A stretch of 64,000 bases of DNA from Zafaria cholistanensis (GCF_008580665.1 NZ_BKDJ01000013.1:1-64000), one strand, 5' to 3'. Counted from the first letter of the stretch, positions 19,516-31,239 are shown. Made by a program: numbers and translations. The notes: generated by a model from the letters alone, not told the origin.

Positions 19516-21168
19516 GTGGAGAACCGGAGCCGCCACAGCGCGGGCCGTGCAGCGATCCTGGCCAACCCTGTCCGCAACCCGGAAGGCGCATCGGCCAGGA
19601 CGCGCTCGAAGCGCGCCCTGTTCCTGCTTCTCCTCACGCTGTTCGTCCCCGGCGGCGCCCAAGTGGTGGCCGGCAGCCGCAGGCTGGGCCGCGCGGCCCT
19701 GACGGTGACGCTGTGCTGCTGGTTCGCCCTGCTGGCCACCGCGGCCCTCGCCCTGCTCAACCGCGGCCTGCTGATCGACCTGCTCGCCCGTCCCACGGTG
19801 CAACTGGTCCTGGCCGTGGTGCTGGGCCTGCTGGCCGTCGGCTGGCTGGTGCTGTTCATCAACACGATCGCGCTGATCCGTCCGCGCCTGCTGGCTCCCG
19901 GGATGCAGGCCATCGTCTCCACCGCCACGGTTCTGCTGGTGCTGGCCACCAGCGGCGTCCTCGGCTACGGCACCTACGTTCTGAACACCGGACGCCAGAC
20001 CATAGAGAACGTGTTTGCCTCCGGGCCCGCCTTCGACCCGGTCGACGGCCGCTACAACTTCCTGGTCATGGGCGGGGACGCCGGCGCGAACCGCGTGGGG
20101 CTGCGCCCGGACAGCATGTCGATCTTCAGCGTCGAAGCCACTTCCGGCAAGACTGCCGTGATCTCCCTGCCGCGCAACTTCCAGAACGCCCAGTTCCCGA
20201 GCTCCTCCCCGCTCAAGCAGGTGTTCCCGGACGGCTTCAACTGCGGCAACGAATGCATCCTCAACGCCCTCTATCCGACGGTGGAAGCCAACTACGCCCA
20301 CCTCTACCCGGACGCCGAGAACCCCGGGGCCGAAGCCATGATGGATGCTGCCGAGGGCATCACGGGCCTCAAGATCCAGGCCTACGTGCTGATCGATATG
20401 GCCGGTTTCGCGGACTTCATCGATGCGATGGGCGGAGTGACCGTCACCTCCGGCGGCTGGGTGCCCTACAACGGCAAGTACTGGGAAGGCACCAGGGTGC
20501 GCACCCACTGGTTTGAACCGGGCCGGCACACCTTCTCCGGCAAGCAGGCCCTGTGGTTCGCCCGTTCGCGCGACTTCACCAGCGACTACCACCGCATCCG
20601 CCGCCAGCAGTGCCTGCAGCAGGCCATGATCAACCAGTTCAACCCGCAGACCGTCCTGACCCGGTTCTCCCAGATCATGGGTGCCGGTGAGCAGATCCTC
20701 GAAACGGACATCCCGCAGGACCAGCTCGGCAGCTTCGTGAACCTGGCCGGGAAGGCCCGCCAGAGCGCGTTCAAGCGCCTGACCCTGGGCGCCCCGGACT
20801 TCGGCACCGCCGCGGAGCGGTTCTCCACCTACCCGGACTTCGACCAAATCCGGGCCCGGGTGAAGACCCTTTTGGCGGAGGCCTCGGCCACCGCCCCAAC
20901 CAAGGCGGCCGCTCCGTCGAAATCCCCGGGCGGATCCTCGGGGGATTCTTCCGAAAGCCCCTCGGGCGCATCCTCCGCCACCCCGTCCTCCTCCTCCGCG
21001 TCCTCCTCCCCTCCAGGGGCGGGGAATGTCGCCAAGGAGGACATCCCCACCACCCAACCGGACGGGTCCCCGATCACCGAGGCCTACCTTGTTCAACTGG
21101 AGTTGGCCGGACAGACAGGTTTGATCTCTACGATCGCCTCCAACAACGACGAATGCAGCGCCGACTAG
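19516..21168 (+). CDS. LytR-CpsA-Psr (LCP) family cell-wall glycan ligase
   Basis: 550 residues. It begins with about four membrane segments in residues 33-155, more than the single anchor of simple LCP proteins. The extracytoplasmic LCP domain follows, with VMGGDAG, LRPDSMSIFSV (catalytic Asp region), VISLPRNFQ (conserved Arg) and ARSRDFTSDYHRIRRQQ. LCP proteins transfer polyprenyl-linked glycans onto peptidoglycan. A Ser/Pro-rich linker precedes a short C-terminal segment with a conserved Cys. GTG start 6 bases after purE. Its position next to manA and near gtrA supports envelope glycan assembly. Confidence 0.9.
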   Translation: MENRSRHSAGRAAILANPVRNPEGASARTRSKRALFLLLLTLFVPGGAQVVAGSRRLGRAALTVTLCCWFALLATAALALLNRGLLIDLLARPTVQLVLAVVLGLLAVGWLVLFINTIALIRPRLLAPGMQAIVSTATVLLVLATSGVLGYGTYVLNTGRQTIENVFASGPAFDPVDGRYNFLVMGGDAGANRVGLRPDSMSIFSVEATSGKTAVISLPRNFQNAQFPSSSPLKQVFPDGFNCGNECILNALYPTVEANYAHLYPDAENPGAEAMMDAAEGITGLKIQAYVLIDMAGFADFIDAMGGVTVTSGGWVPYNGKYWEGTRVRTHWFEPGRHTFSGKQALWFARSRDFTSDYHRIRRQQCLQQAMINQFNPQTVLTRFSQIMGAGEQILETDIPQDQLGSFVNLAGKARQSAFKRLTLGAPDFGTAAERFSTYPDFDQIRARVKTLLAEASATAPTKAAAPSKSPGGSSGDSSESPSGASSATPSSSSASSSPPGAGNVAKEDIPTTQPDGSPITEAYLVQLELAGQTGLISTIASNNDECSAD

Positions 21169-21175
21169 GAGAACC

Positions 21176-22456
21176 ATGTACCGCTTGTCCAACACCGTCC
21201 GCGACTACGCCTGGGGATCGACCGATGCCATCGCGGGCCTGCTGGGACGGGTGCCGACCGGCGGCCCGGAGGCGGAACTGTGGATCGGGGCCCACCCCGG
21301 GGCCCCGTCGGTGGCCACCGCCGCGGACGGAACCAGTGTTCCGCTGGACAAGCTGATCTCCTCGGCCCCGCTGTCCCTGCTTGGGGCCGAGGCGGCCGGG
21401 CGCTTCGGGCGCCTGCCGTTCCTGGCCAAGGTCCTGGCGGCGGCCAAGCCGCTCTCCCTGCAGGTCCACCCCACGCTGGAGCAGGCCCGCGCCGGCTTCG
21501 CGGCCGAGGAGGCCGCCGGGGTCGACCCGCAGTCCCCCCGACGCAACTACAAGGACGACAACCACAAGCCGGAGATGCTCTACGCGCTGACGCCCTTCGC
21601 GGCCCTGTGCGGGTTCCGCCCCGTGGAGGAGGCCGCGTCCCTGTTCGAGGCCCTGGCGGGCTCCCTGGCAGGAGACACCGGGACAGAGACCGCTGAGACA
21701 GAGACCACTGGGACTGGGGAAGCGCTGGCGGCGGCCCGGCACACCGCGGCCCTGCTGCGGGAAGGGGACCGGCGCGCGGCGTTCGCCTTCCTGCTCGAGG
21801 CCGGGGACGGGGTCGTGCCGCTGGTGGAGGCGGCTGCGGCGGCGGTGGGGACCGACCCCGCGCTGGCTGCCACCGACCCCGGCCTGGCCGAACTGCCCTC
21901 CCTGGCCGGGCACTACCCCGGGGACCCGGGCGTGCTGGTGTCGCTGATGCTCAACCACGTGGTCCTGGCCCCCGGACAGGCGATGTACCTGCCGGCCGGG
22001 AACGTGCACGCCTACCTGCGCGGACTGGGCATCGAGGTCATGGCCAGTTCCGATAACGTGCTGCGCGGTGGCCTCACCGGCAAGCACATCGACCTGCCGG
22101 AGCTGCTGGCCACGGTCGACTTTACCGGCCTGGGCGTGCCGCTGTGCACGCCCGAGTTCTCGGAGCTGGGCCAGGAGCTCTACCGCCCCCCGTTCTCCGA
22201 GTTCCAGCTCCAGCGCGTCGCGGTGCCCTCCCCCGGGCAGGCCGCCGGGAACCTGGCCGGCGGCGACGTGCCGCTGGCCCAGAACGGTCCGCTGGCCCTG
22301 GTGTGCGTGGAGGGGGAACTGCTGCTCGATTCCCCCCGCGGGGACCTGCGCGTGGCCCGCGGCGAATCCGTGTTCATCGGCGCCGACGAATCCCCCGTCA
22401 TCGCCCGCCCCGTGGACGGCCACGGCGCACTCGCCTTCGCTTTCACCGTCGCCTGA
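21176..22456 (+). CDS. manA: Mannose-6-phosphate isomerase, class I
   Basis: Zinc enzyme that interconverts mannose-6-phosphate and fructose-6-phosphate, feeding GDP-mannose and polyprenyl-phosphomannose synthesis. 426 residues. The metal ligands are visible: QVHP (Gln96, His98), NHKPEM (Glu133) and the later LPAGNVHAYL His. The opening RLSNTVRDYAWGS is diagnostic. It starts 7 bases after the LCP gene. It could supply mannose for the Pmt system elsewhere in the window. Confidence 0.95.
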   Translation: MYRLSNTVRDYAWGSTDAIAGLLGRVPTGGPEAELWIGAHPGAPSVATAADGTSVPLDKLISSAPLSLLGAEAAGRFGRLPFLAKVLAAAKPLSLQVHPTLEQARAGFAAEEAAGVDPQSPRRNYKDDNHKPEMLYALTPFAALCGFRPVEEAASLFEALAGSLAGDTGTETAETETTGTGEALAAARHTAALLREGDRRAAFAFLLEAGDGVVPLVEAAAAAVGTDPALAATDPGLAELPSLAGHYPGDPGVLVSLMLNHVVLAPGQAMYLPAGNVHAYLRGLGIEVMASSDNVLRGGLTGKHIDLPELLATVDFTGLGVPLCTPEFSELGQELYRPPFSEFQLQRVAVPSPGQAAGNLAGGDVPLAQNGPLALVCVEGELLLDSPRGDLRVARGESVFIGADESPVIARPVDGHGALAFAFTVA

Positions 22457-22497
22457 GCCCAAATACGCCTGAGCCCGGATACGCCTGAGCCCGGATA
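22450..22497 (+). repeat. Three tandem 16-bp copies over the manA stop codon
   Basis: Units at 22450-22465, 22466-22481 and 22482-22497 share the core CGCCTGAGCCC. The first copy contains the manA TGA stop, so the duplication repeats the gene end into the 3' untranslated region. It lies directly before the terminator hairpin. Confidence 0.75.
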
Positions 22498-22498
22498 C

Positions 22499-22536
22499 GA
22501 CGGCGGCCGGCGGACTTTCGTCCTCCGGCCGCCGTC
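22499..22536. terminator. Hairpin terminator between convergent manA and glpX
   Basis: Arms at 22499-22515 and 22520-22536 (17 bp with one mismatch) and a TTTC loop. No T-run follows on either side, so it may work through stem stability or with Rho. Confidence 0.6.
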
Positions 22537-22570
22537 GTCGTCTCGGGGCCCTGGGCCCCGGAGCCCTCCC

Positions 22571-23593
22571 CTAGCGGGTGTAGGCCTCCCACTTGTCGGC
22601 CTGGTGCTCGCCCTCGACGAAGCGGATGGTGCCCGACTTCGAGCGCATCACGATCGACTGGGTCAGGACCTTGTCGTTGCGGTAGCGCACGCCGCGCAGC
22701 AGGTCTCCATCGGTGATGCCGGTGGCCGCGAAGTAGCAGTTGTCGCTGGTCACCAGGTCGTTGGTGGACAGCACGCGGGAGAGGTCGTGCCCGGCGTCGA
22801 GGGCCCGCTGCTTCTCCTCATCGTTGGCGGGCCACAGGCGGCCCTGGATCACGCCGCCCAGGCTCTTGATGGCGCAGGCGGTGACGATGCCCTCCGGGGT
22901 TCCGCCGATGCCCATGAGCACGTCCACGCCGGTGCCCTCGCGGGCCGCGGCGATGGCCCCGGCGACGTCGCCGTCCATGATGATCTTGGTGCGGGCGCCG
23001 GCATCGCGGATCTCCTGGATCAGCGGCTGGTGGCGCTCGCGGTCCAGGATGGTCACGGTGACCTGGCTGATCTTCTTGCCCTTCGCCTTGGCGATCAGGT
23101 GCAGGTTCTGCTTGACCGGCAGGCGCAGGTCCACCAGCTCGGCCGCTTCGGGGCCGGTGACCAGCTTCTCCATGTAGAACACGGCGGAGGGGTCGAACAT
23201 GGTGCCGCGCTCGGCCACGGCCAGCACGGACAGCGCGTTGTTGATGCCCAGGGCGGTCAGGCGGGTCCCGTCGATCGGGTCGACGGCGACATCGACCTCG
23301 GCGCCGTGGCCCTCGCCGACACGCTCGCCGTTGTACAGCATCGGGGCTTCGTCCTTCTCGCCCTCGCCGATGACAACCACGCCGTTCATGGACACGGTGG
23401 AGAGCAGGGCGCGCATGGCGTCCACCGCGGCACCATCGGCCGCGTTCTTGTCCCCCATGCCCACCCACGGCGCGGCCGCAATGGCTGCGGCCTCGGTCAC
23501 GCGGACCAGCTCAAGGGCCAGGTTGCGGTCCGGTTCTGCATCCCCGAGGGAAAGTCGTGGGGACAGGTGGGCGTAGTTCGTGGCTTCTGTCAC
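22571..23593 (-). CDS. glpX: Class II fructose-1,6-bisphosphatase
   Basis: Hydrolyses fructose-1,6-bisphosphate to fructose-6-phosphate in gluconeogenesis. 340 residues from a GTG start with GAGGCAG upstream; the frame continues upstream but homology begins here. The GlpX motifs are present: [15 protein letters not shown] and VDPIDGTRL (metal binding), [12 protein letters not shown], and [17 protein letters not shown]. This is the only FBPase type in most actinobacteria. It converges on manA and is divergent from DUF4245. Confidence 0.96.
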   Translation of the reverse strand: MTEATNYAHLSPRLSLGDAEPDRNLALELVRVTEAAAIAAAPWVGMGDKNAADGAAVDAMRALLSTVSMNGVVVIGEGEKDEAPMLYNGERVGEGHGAEVDVAVDPIDGTRLTALGINNALSVLAVAERGTMFDPSAVFYMEKLVTGPEAAELVDLRLPVKQNLHLIAKAKGKKISQVTVTILDRERHQPLIQEIRDAGARTKIIMDGDVAGAIAAAREGTGVDVLMGIGGTPEGIVTACAIKSLGGVIQGRLWPANDEEKQRALDAGHDLSRVLSTNDLVTSDNCYFAATGITDGDLLRGVRYRNDKVLTQSIVMRSKSGTIRFVEGEHQADKWEAYTR

Positions 23594-23795
23594 GTGGCTG
23601 CCTCGTCTTCGAGTGGTTGCGGTATCCGGTGGGTCGCTTCGATCATATCCCCGATGGCCAAAGCCGGGCCTGTGACGGCCGATTACCGCGTGCCGCGCCG
23701 GGTCCGCAGCGGGGCGCCGGCGGGGGGTGCCGCGGGCGTGGAGAGGGTGTGAAGCGGGTGTGCGGATGCCCTCCGGAATCGGGGACAATGGAGGG

Positions 23796-24464
23796 GTGAG
23801 TGAAGCGCCCAGCACCCCGTCCCAGCAGTCCCCGGCCCCCTCCTCCCCTGCCGGCGGAACCCCCCAGGGCGCCGCCGGGGACCTTCCGGAGGGCCTGGCC
23901 GCAAAGCCCGTGCTCACGGCGGCGCAGGCCAAGCGGGCCAACCAGTCGCTCAAGGGCATGATTATCTCCGTGGTGCTGACCCTGCTGGTGGTCCTGCCCG
24001 TGATCGCGATGAACCCGGCCAACCGGGAAGGGACGTACCAGCGGGACATCAACGTCTCCGAAGTCGCCGCACAGGCCGCCCAGGCCGCCGACTTCACCCC
24101 CGTTGCCCCCGTCATGGCCGAGGGCTGGTATGCGAACTTCGCCCGCTGGACCGGCGCGGGCGCCGACGGCGTGGCCTTTTGGGAGGTCGGCTTCGTGACC
24201 GCCCGCGAGGGCTTCATCTGGATGCGGCAAACCGCCGACGCCAACCCGTCATGGATCGCCCAACAAACGGATTTCGCCCCCGCCACCGGCGTGCGCACCG
24301 TCGACGGCACCGATTGGGAGCTGCGGGACAAGGCCGGAAACCGCACGCTGCTGCTTGAACGCGGCGGCGTCACCGTGATGCTCACCGGGGAGTCCTCCTT
24401 CGAGGACCTGGACGAGGCCGCGCGGGCCGTGATGAAGGCACTTCCCTCCGGCGGCGGCAGGTAG
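23796..24464 (+). CDS. DUF4245 family membrane-anchored protein
   Basis: 222 residues: a Pro/Ser-rich cytosolic start, one transmembrane helix near residues 55-75 ([20 protein letters not shown]), and an extracytoplasmic domain of the DUF4245 family. Typical features are [24 protein letters not shown] and the ending PSGGGR. Function is unknown. The GTG at 23796 is preceded by GGAGG and removes 23 unconserved residues. It lies next to glpX and carbonic anhydrase, a conserved order in Micrococcaceae. Confidence 0.8.
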   Translation: MSEAPSTPSQQSPAPSSPAGGTPQGAAGDLPEGLAAKPVLTAAQAKRANQSLKGMIISVVLTLLVVLPVIAMNPANREGTYQRDINVSEVAAQAAQAADFTPVAPVMAEGWYANFARWTGAGADGVAFWEVGFVTAREGFIWMRQTADANPSWIAQQTDFAPATGVRTVDGTDWELRDKAGNRTLLLERGGVTVMLTGESSFEDLDEAARAVMKALPSGGGR

Positions 24465-24493
24465 ACGGAAACGCTCTCGGTTAGGGTTTTCCC

Positions 24494-25129
24494 ATGACCA
24501 CTGATCTGACCGCAACACCTTCCCAGCTGACCCCTGCCCAGGCCTGGCGGCGTCTGCGCGAAGGCAATGACCGATTCGTTTCCGGAAACAGCGCCCACCC
24601 CAACCAGGACGCCTCCCGCCGCCAGTCACTGGCGGGGCAGCAGAACCCCTTCGCGGTGATCTTCGGCTGTTCGGACTCGCGCCTGGCCGCCGAAATCATC
24701 TTCGACGTGGGCCTGGGGGATGTCTTCGTGGTCCGCACCGCCGGGCACGTGATCGACGACGCCGTGCTCGGCTCGCTCGAATACAGCGTCGCGGTGCTGA
24801 ACGTGCCACTGATCATCGTGCTGGGCCACGACAGCTGCGGCGCGGTGAGCGCCACCGTCGACGCCTTCGAGACCGGAGCGATGCCCCCGGGCTTTATCCG
24901 CGACCTGGTCGAACGCATCACCCCCTCAGTCATCACGGCCCACCGCAACGGCGTCCAGGACGTCAACGGCAATGTCGTGGAGCACGTGCAGCAAACCACC
25001 CAGCGCCTGGTCGACGCGTCCAAGATCATCTCGGCAGCGGTCGACGGCGGCCGCACCGCCGTCATCGGAGCCACCTACCGGCTGGCCGAGGGCAAGGCCG
25101 AGATGGTCTCCGGCTTCGGGGCCCTGTAG
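24494..25129 (+). CDS. Beta-class carbonic anhydrase
   Basis: Zinc enzyme interconverting CO2 and bicarbonate. 211 residues. The zinc ligands are Cys59, His112 and Cys115, with the catalytic dyad Asp61-Arg63 in [11 protein letters not shown] and the second motif LGHDSCGAV. Length and motif spacing match beta-carbonic anhydrases. No signal peptide, so cytosolic. It follows DUF4245 by 29 bases and could supply bicarbonate to carboxylases. Confidence 0.94.
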   Translation: MTTDLTATPSQLTPAQAWRRLREGNDRFVSGNSAHPNQDASRRQSLAGQQNPFAVIFGCSDSRLAAEIIFDVGLGDVFVVRTAGHVIDDAVLGSLEYSVAVLNVPLIIVLGHDSCGAVSATVDAFETGAMPPGFIRDLVERITPSVITAHRNGVQDVNGNVVEHVQQTTQRLVDASKIISAAVDGGRTAVIGATYRLAEGKAEMVSGFGAL

Positions 25130-25198
25130 CTTCGGACCGCCGTGCGCCCGGCCGGGGCGGGCTGTTCCCGGCCGGGCGCTCCGGCGTACGGTGAAGCC

Positions 25199-26617
<1,419 letters not shown>

Positions 26618-26632
26618 CCGGGCGAAGGGCGG

Positions 26633-27154
26633 CTAGGCCAGGAACTTCGGTGCCGGGTCCGGATCAAGCGCCCAGGCCAGGGCCCTGCGGTGGTGGGGCG
26701 GGAGGTCGGGCAGGTCCTCCAGCGGGAACCAGCGCACGTCGGTGTTTTCGTCGTCGTTCACCCGGGCCTGCCCGGCCACGTATTCGAGGCCGAACACCAC
26801 GTCCAGGTACTGGGCCCGGTCGCCGTTAGGGTAGGCCACCGGATCCGTGGTGCCCACCCCGGCCAGCCGCACCACGCGGGCGCTGACCCCCGTCTCCTCG
26901 AGCACCTCACGCACGCAGCCCCGGGCGGGTTCCTCGCCCGGTTCCAGGATGCCGGCCGGCAGCGTCCACCGGCCGTTGTCCGCCCGGCGGACCAGCAGCA
27001 CCTCGCCGGGGCCGCCGCCCTCGCCGCCGCCCGCCCCGCTGCCCGCTGGGGAGGAGCCGCACGGGCGCAGCACCACGGCCTTGACCCCGGGCAGCCAGAG
27101 CGGGTCGGTGCCGATTTTGGCGCGCAGCGCCAGGACGAAGTCCGGGACCGGCAT
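26633..27154 (-). CDS. Nudix hydrolase
   Basis: 173 residues. A complete Nudix box is visible: [23 protein letters not shown] (G-x5-E-x7-REV-x-EE-x-G), which binds the metal and diphosphate. The N-terminal part, [25 protein letters not shown], resembles actinobacterial proteins that hydrolyse oxidised nucleotides or NDP-sugars; the substrate is unknown. The ATG overlaps the stop of the upstream peptidase gene (TGATG), so the two are coupled. Confidence 0.87.
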   Translation of the reverse strand: MPVPDFVLALRAKIGTDPLWLPGVKAVVLRPCGSSPAGSGAGGGEGGGPGEVLLVRRADNGRWTLPAGILEPGEEPARGCVREVLEETGVSARVVRLAGVGTTDPVAYPNGDRAQYLDVVFGLEYVAGQARVNDDENTDVRWFPLEDLPDLPPHHRRALAWALDPDPAPKFLA

Positions 27155-27660
27155 CAGCCCGCCACCACCAGGGCAGCCGCCGCCCCGGCCACCATGAAGG
27201 GTCCGAACGCGATCGCGGACTTGCGGGTGGCCCGGCGGGCCAGGATCATCGCGGTCCCAAACAGCCCGCCCAGCACGAACGTCACCAGGGTGGCCAGCAG
27301 CAGGTGTTCCCAAGTCAAAAAGCCCAGGTACATCCCCAGGATCCCGGCCAGCTTAACGTCCCCCATCCCCATCCCGCCCGGCTGCACCAGGTGCAGGAGC
27401 AGGTAGAAGGCAAACAGGGCGATCCCCGCCAGGGCCAGCCGCAGCAGGGCGCCCCAGTCCGCGGAGAGCGCCGCCGCCGCCCCCAGCAGCACCAGCGTGG
27501 CCGGGTACCAGGGGAAAATGATCCGGTTGGGCAGCAGGCGGGTGCGCGCATCGATCCAGGCCAGCCTGGCCCCGTTGACCACGAACAGCAGCAGGGCCAG
27601 GACCAGGGGCACGACGGCGGCCGGGTGGTCTGTGCGGAGGGCGCCGAGGGCGTCGATCAT
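27154..27660 (-). CDS. Prepilin peptidase-like A24 family aspartyl protease
   Basis: 168 residues with about five membrane helices. The two catalytic aspartates are recognisable: Asp37 in [13 protein letters not shown] and Asp101 in [12 protein letters not shown]. The N-terminal methylation domain of full prepilin peptidases is absent, as in the short actinobacterial CpaA/TadV-like forms. No pilin genes are nearby in the window. Coupled by a one-base overlap to the Nudix gene downstream. Confidence 0.85.
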   Translation of the reverse strand: MIDALGALRTDHPAAVVPLVLALLLFVVNGARLAWIDARTRLLPNRIIFPWYPATLVLLGAAAALSADWGALLRLALAGIALFAFYLLLHLVQPGGMGMGDVKLAGILGMYLGFLTWEHLLLATLVTFVLGGLFGTAMILARRATRKSAIAFGPFMVAGAAAALVVAG

Positions 27661-27729
27661 GGCCCCACGCTACCCCAGTGCCCCGCGGCCTCCGGCGCGG
27701 CACGCCCTGCCCTGCCCTACACTGTGGGC

Positions 27730-28596
27730 ATGGCGAACCCTGCCACCCCGCAGCCGCACCCCGAGCCCTCCCCCGACCGGCGCCCCTTCCCGGACCCGCG
27801 GATCCCCCCGGAGCGGACGGCCGCGTTCCGCCGCCTCTGCCGGTCCTCGCCCTGGCGGTGGAGCACCCTGCGCTTCGAGGTCGCCTGGTTCGGGCCCGGC
27901 GTCCCGTCCGGGACGCGGAACCGGGATGCCGGCCCGGGTTCGGCCGCGGAGTCCGTCTGGGTGCGGGCGTGGCTGCGCAGGCCGGACGCGCTGCGGGTGG
28001 AGACACCGGACGGGCACCTGCTGCACAGCACCACGGGCATCCACGCCTCGCGCGGCCTTTTCTACGCGGCAGGCACGCGCGCCTCGTGGATGCTCCCGCC
28101 GCAGCTGACCACGCCGGTCTACGACGACGACGGGCTGGTCCGGCGCCGTCCGGAGGCAGCCTACGGGGATCCCTCCTTCGGCGATCCGCGCTGGGCCGCG
28201 GTGCTGGACCCGGTGGAGCTGGGCGGCGCCGAACCGGCCCCTGCGGAACTGCCCTTCTCCCATCCCGTGCGGGTGCTGGCCCTGGAGGAGGCCACCCATG
28301 CGGGCCGTGCCGTGCTGGAGGCGGTGCTCACCCCCAACCGGACCTACCGGGCCGCGGTCGCGGGCCACCCGCTGCTCGGCCCCGGACGCACCCGGGTGCG
28401 CATCGACGCGGTAACGGCGGTGTGCGTTTCCACCGAGGTCCTCGACGGCCCCGGCGCGGGCAGCGGCCACGACCTGCGCATCCTCGGGGTGGACGAGTAC
28501 ATGCTGGACGACCTCTTCGTGGAACACCCGGCCAACCTCACCGACGTGCGCCGCCACGTCCCCTGGGTGGTCGGCCACGGCCCCCAGCCCCTGTAG
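27730..28596 (+). CDS. Conserved hypothetical protein
   Basis: 288 residues, no recognised domain. There is no signal peptide or membrane segment. The N-terminal 25 residues are Pro-rich; the rest alternates strands and turns, with patterns such as WVRAWLRRPDALRVETPDGHL and LLGPGRTRVRIDAVTAVCVSTEVL that hint at a beta-sheet-rich fold somewhat like lipoprotein-carrier-type domains. That similarity is only an impression. The ATG at 27730 follows a GC-rich leader. It is divergent from the A24 peptidase and converges on phoH. Confidence 0.6.
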   Translation: MANPATPQPHPEPSPDRRPFPDPRIPPERTAAFRRLCRSSPWRWSTLRFEVAWFGPGVPSGTRNRDAGPGSAAESVWVRAWLRRPDALRVETPDGHLLHSTTGIHASRGLFYAAGTRASWMLPPQLTTPVYDDDGLVRRRPEAAYGDPSFGDPRWAAVLDPVELGGAEPAPAELPFSHPVRVLALEEATHAGRAVLEAVLTPNRTYRAAVAGHPLLGPGRTRVRIDAVTAVCVSTEVLDGPGAGSGHDLRILGVDEYMLDDLFVEHPANLTDVRRHVPWVVGHGPQPL

Positions 28597-28650
28597 CCCC
28601 AGCCCTGCATCCTCCAGCCCCCTGTAGCCCGCTGATCGGGGCGGGGCACC

Positions 28651-28693
28651 CGCGCACGGCGCCGGCGGGTGGTGCCTGCCGGCGTCGTGCGCG
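28651..28693. terminator. Bidirectional hairpin terminator before phoH 3' end
   Basis: Imperfect 19-bp arms (28651-28669, 28675-28693) with a 5-base loop lie between two convergent genes. No T-run is present. The stem has a few mismatches or wobbles but should be very stable. Confidence 0.55.
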
Positions 28694-28726
28694 GCCCTTC
28701 CGGGGCGCCTGGAACTTTTCGGGCTC

Positions 28727-30142
28727 CTAGAAGAGGTTGTCCTCGAGCATGTCGGTGACCAGGGCCGCGATCGGGGACCGCTCGGAGCGCGTCAGCGTGA
28801 TGTGCCCGAACAGCTGGTGCCCCTTGAGCTTCTCCACCACGGCGGCGATCCCGTCGTGGCGGCCCACGCGCAGGTTGTCGCGCTGGGCCACGTCGTGGGT
28901 GAGCACGATCCTGGAATTCTGCCCGATGCGGCTCATCACCGTCAGCAGGACGTTCTTCTCCAGGGACTGCGCCTCGTCCACGATCACGAACGCATCATGC
29001 AGGGACCGGCCGCGGATGTGGGTCAGCGGAAGGACTTCGAGCATGCCCCGGTCGATGACTTCCTCCATGACGTTCTCGGACACCAGCGCCCCGAGGGTGT
29101 CGAAGATGGCCTGCGCCCAGGGATTCATCTTCTCGTCGGAAGTGCCGGGCAGGTAGCCAAGCTCCTGCCCGCCCACCGCGTAGAGCGGACGGAAGACCAC
29201 GACCTTGCGGTGCTCCCGGCGCTCCATGACGGCCTCAAGCCCGGCGCACAGGGCCAGGGCGGACTTTCCGGTGCCGGCGCGCCCGCCCAGCGAGACGATC
29301 CCCACCTCCCGGTCGGCCAGCAGGTCGATCGCCAGCCGCTGCTCCGCGGAGCGCCCGTGCAGGCCGAACACGTCCCGGTCGCCGCGGACCAGCCGCACCA
29401 GCCCGTCGGCGCCCACCCGGCCCAGCGCGGAGCCGCGGCTGGAAAGGACCACCAGGCCGGTATTCACGGGTTCGTCCGCCGCCGCGGCGATGGCCACCGG
29501 CTCGTTGTTGTAGAGCGCGGCGACGTCCTCGTCGGGGACCACGACCTCCGCGACCCCGGTCCAGCCGGAGTCCTTGACGAGTTCGTTGCGGTACTCGTCC
29601 GCCTGCAGCCCCATCGCGGAGGCCTTGACCCGCATCGGCAGGTCCTTGGAGACCACCGTGACGTCGCGCCCCTCGTCGCTGAAGTTTTTCGCCACGGCGA
29701 GGATGCGCGCATCGTTGTCGGTGCCGCGGAAGCCGACCGGCAGCACGTCGGTGGAGACGTGGTTGAGCTCGATCCGCAGCGAACCCCCGCCGTCCAGCGG
29801 CAGCGGCTTGTCGAGCCCGCCGTGCTCGACGCGGAGCTGGTCGAGCAGGCGCAGCGCGGTGCGGGCGAAAAACCCCACCTCCGGGTCCTGGCGTTTCTTC
29901 TCCAGCTCGGAGATCACCACGATCGGCACGATCACTTCATGCTCGGCAAAGCGAAGGACGGCGCGCGGGTCGGCGATCAGCACGGAGGTGTCGAGGACGT
30001 ACGACTTCTCGCCCACGCTCAGCCGTTCGGAGGTGGCCCCAGCCACCGCCGCGTCCGCATCGTTCCGGATCGCAGGCGCCGTGCGGGCCGCGGACGGTGC
30101 GGCTTGGGCGCTGCGGGATGCGGTTTGGGTCTTTGCTGCCAC
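28727..30142 (-). CDS. phoH: PhoH family protein with N-terminal PIN domain (PhoH2-type)
   Basis: About 471 residues. Residues 45-170 form a PIN nuclease domain ([13 protein letters not shown] with a conserved Asp, [24 protein letters not shown]). The C-terminal half is the PhoH P-loop ATPase with Walker [14 protein letters not shown] near residue 286 and Walker [13 protein letters not shown]-PhoH proteins are RNA helicase/ribonucleases, described in mycobacteria. The GTG at 30142 has GGGAG 7 bases upstream and is preferred over the ATG at 30154. No upstream vapB-like partner was seen. Confidence 0.92.
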   Translation of the reverse strand: MAAKTQTASRSAQAAPSAARTAPAIRNDADAAVAGATSERLSVGEKSYVLDTSVLIADPRAVLRFAEHEVIVPIVVISELEKKRQDPEVGFFARTALRLLDQLRVEHGGLDKPLPLDGGGSLRIELNHVSTDVLPVGFRGTDNDARILAVAKNFSDEGRDVTVVSKDLPMRVKASAMGLQADEYRNELVKDSGWTGVAEVVVPDEDVAALYNNEPVAIAAAADEPVNTGLVVLSSRGSALGRVGADGLVRLVRGDRDVFGLHGRSAEQRLAIDLLADREVGIVSLGGRAGTGKSALALCAGLEAVMERREHRKVVVFRPLYAVGGQELGYLPGTSDEKMNPWAQAIFDTLGALVSENVMEEVIDRGMLEVLPLTHIRGRSLHDAFVIVDEAQSLEKNVLLTVMSRIGQNSRIVLTHDVAQRDNLRVGRHDGIAAVVEKLKGHQLFGHITLTRSERSPIAALVTDMLEDNLF

Positions 30143-30477
30143 GATGTCTCCCAACCAGGGCCGGAACCCTAGATCTGTCTCGGTGCGGGATGCGGGCCGG
30201 CCGCGGGGCCGGTCCGGCCCCTTCCGAGCGAGAGAATCATCCCCACTGGCGGCCTTTCCGATCGGTGCGGCACGGTGCCGACCGATAAGCCCAAATTACG
30301 CCCGCCAAGCCCCTTCGGAGGTCACGGAACGGTTAATTCCTCGTGAACGGACCTGCCTCCCTCGCCGCTGCGGGATAGGCTCTCTGACAAGGCGGTACGC
30401 CACTGGATGGCGCCCTGCGCCAGCCCGGCGCGCGGCGGCGCCCCCGCCGGTTCTCCGTGCCGTAACCGTTACCGCCG
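30143..30477. other. 335-bp intergenic region upstream of phoH
   Basis: No gene found. It must contain the phoH promoter on the minus strand. Short AT-richer patches occur near 30285-30300 and 30328-30340, but no convincing -35/-10 pair was identified. Confidence 0.4.
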
Positions 30478-31239
30478 CTAGGAACCGAAGCGGCGCTGGC
30501 GGTTCTCGAAGTCGCGCAGGGCGCGGAGAAAGTCGATCTTGCGGAAGTCGGGCCAGAGCGCCTCGCAGAAGTAGAACTCGCTGTAGGCGCTCTGCCACGT
30601 CAGGAAGCCGGAGAGCCGCTGCTCGCCGGAGGTCCGGATGAGCAGGTCCGGGTCCGGCTGGCCCCGGGTGTAGAGGTAGCGGGAAATCTGGTCCGCATCG
30701 AGGGTGTCGGCCACCTGGGCCGCGGTCATCCCGCGCGCATCGGCGTCACGGAGCAGTTCCTTGACCGCGTCGACGATTTCGCGCCTGCCCCCGTAGCCCA
30801 CGGCAACGTTCACGTGCAGCCCGGTGGCGCTCCTGGTCGACCCGGCCAGCCGGTCGAGCTTGGCGGAAAGGTAGTCCGGCAGCAGCTCGAGCGCCCCCAC
30901 CGGCTGCACCCGCAGGTTCCCCGATTCGGCCAGCCGGTCCAGCATGTTGGCGATGATGCCCATCAGCTGCTCCAGCTCGTCGCTGGAGCGGCTCATGTTG
31001 TCGGTGGAGAGCATGTAGAGGGTGACGACCTCGATCTTCAGCTCGGCGCACCAGCCCAGGAACTCGACGATCTTGTCCGCCCCCACCTGGTGGCCGTGCG
31101 CCGTGGGGGCACCGGCGAGCTTGGCCCACCGGCGGTTGCCGTCCACCACGACGCCGATATGCCGCGGCAGCTTGCCCGCCGACAGTTCCCGCACCATCTT
31201 CCGCGCGTATATCCGGTATGCGAACGCCGGAAGCTCCAC
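30478..31239 (-). CDS. uppS: Isoprenyl (cis-prenyl) transferase, probable short-chain Z-FPP synthase type
   Basis: 253 residues. It condenses isopentenyl diphosphate onto an allylic diphosphate to make cis-polyprenyl carriers. The catalytic motif VVVDGNRRWAK carries Asp33 and the Arg pair, followed by HGHQVGADKI, STDNMSR and the C-terminal RTSGEQRLSGFLTWQSAYSEFYF. The GTG has GAGGAGGG upstream. It is divergent from trhA; in M. tuberculosis the Z-farnesyl diphosphate synthase Rv1086 also neighbours a trhA-like gene (Rv1085c), suggesting this is the short-chain paralogue rather than the C50 synthase. Confidence 0.92.
   Translation of the reverse strand: MELPAFAYRIYARKMVRELSAGKLPRHIGVVVDGNRRWAKLAGAPTAHGHQVGADKIVEFLGWCAELKIEVVTLYMLSTDNMSRSSDELEQLMGIIANMLDRLAESGNLRVQPVGALELLPDYLSAKLDRLAGSTRSATGLHVNVAVGYGGRREIVDAVKELLRDADARGMTAAQVADTLDADQISRYLYTRGQPDPDLLIRTSGEQRLSGFLTWQSAYSEFYFCEALWPDFRKIDFLRALRDFENRQRRFGS

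Noticed and set aside
17053-21195. A 1,380-residue minus-strand open frame over gtrA, purKE and the LCP gene
   Set aside because: Only the 188-residue GtrA end is real. The remainder is antisense to well-supported genes and has a His/Gln/Gly-rich composition typical of GC shadow frames.
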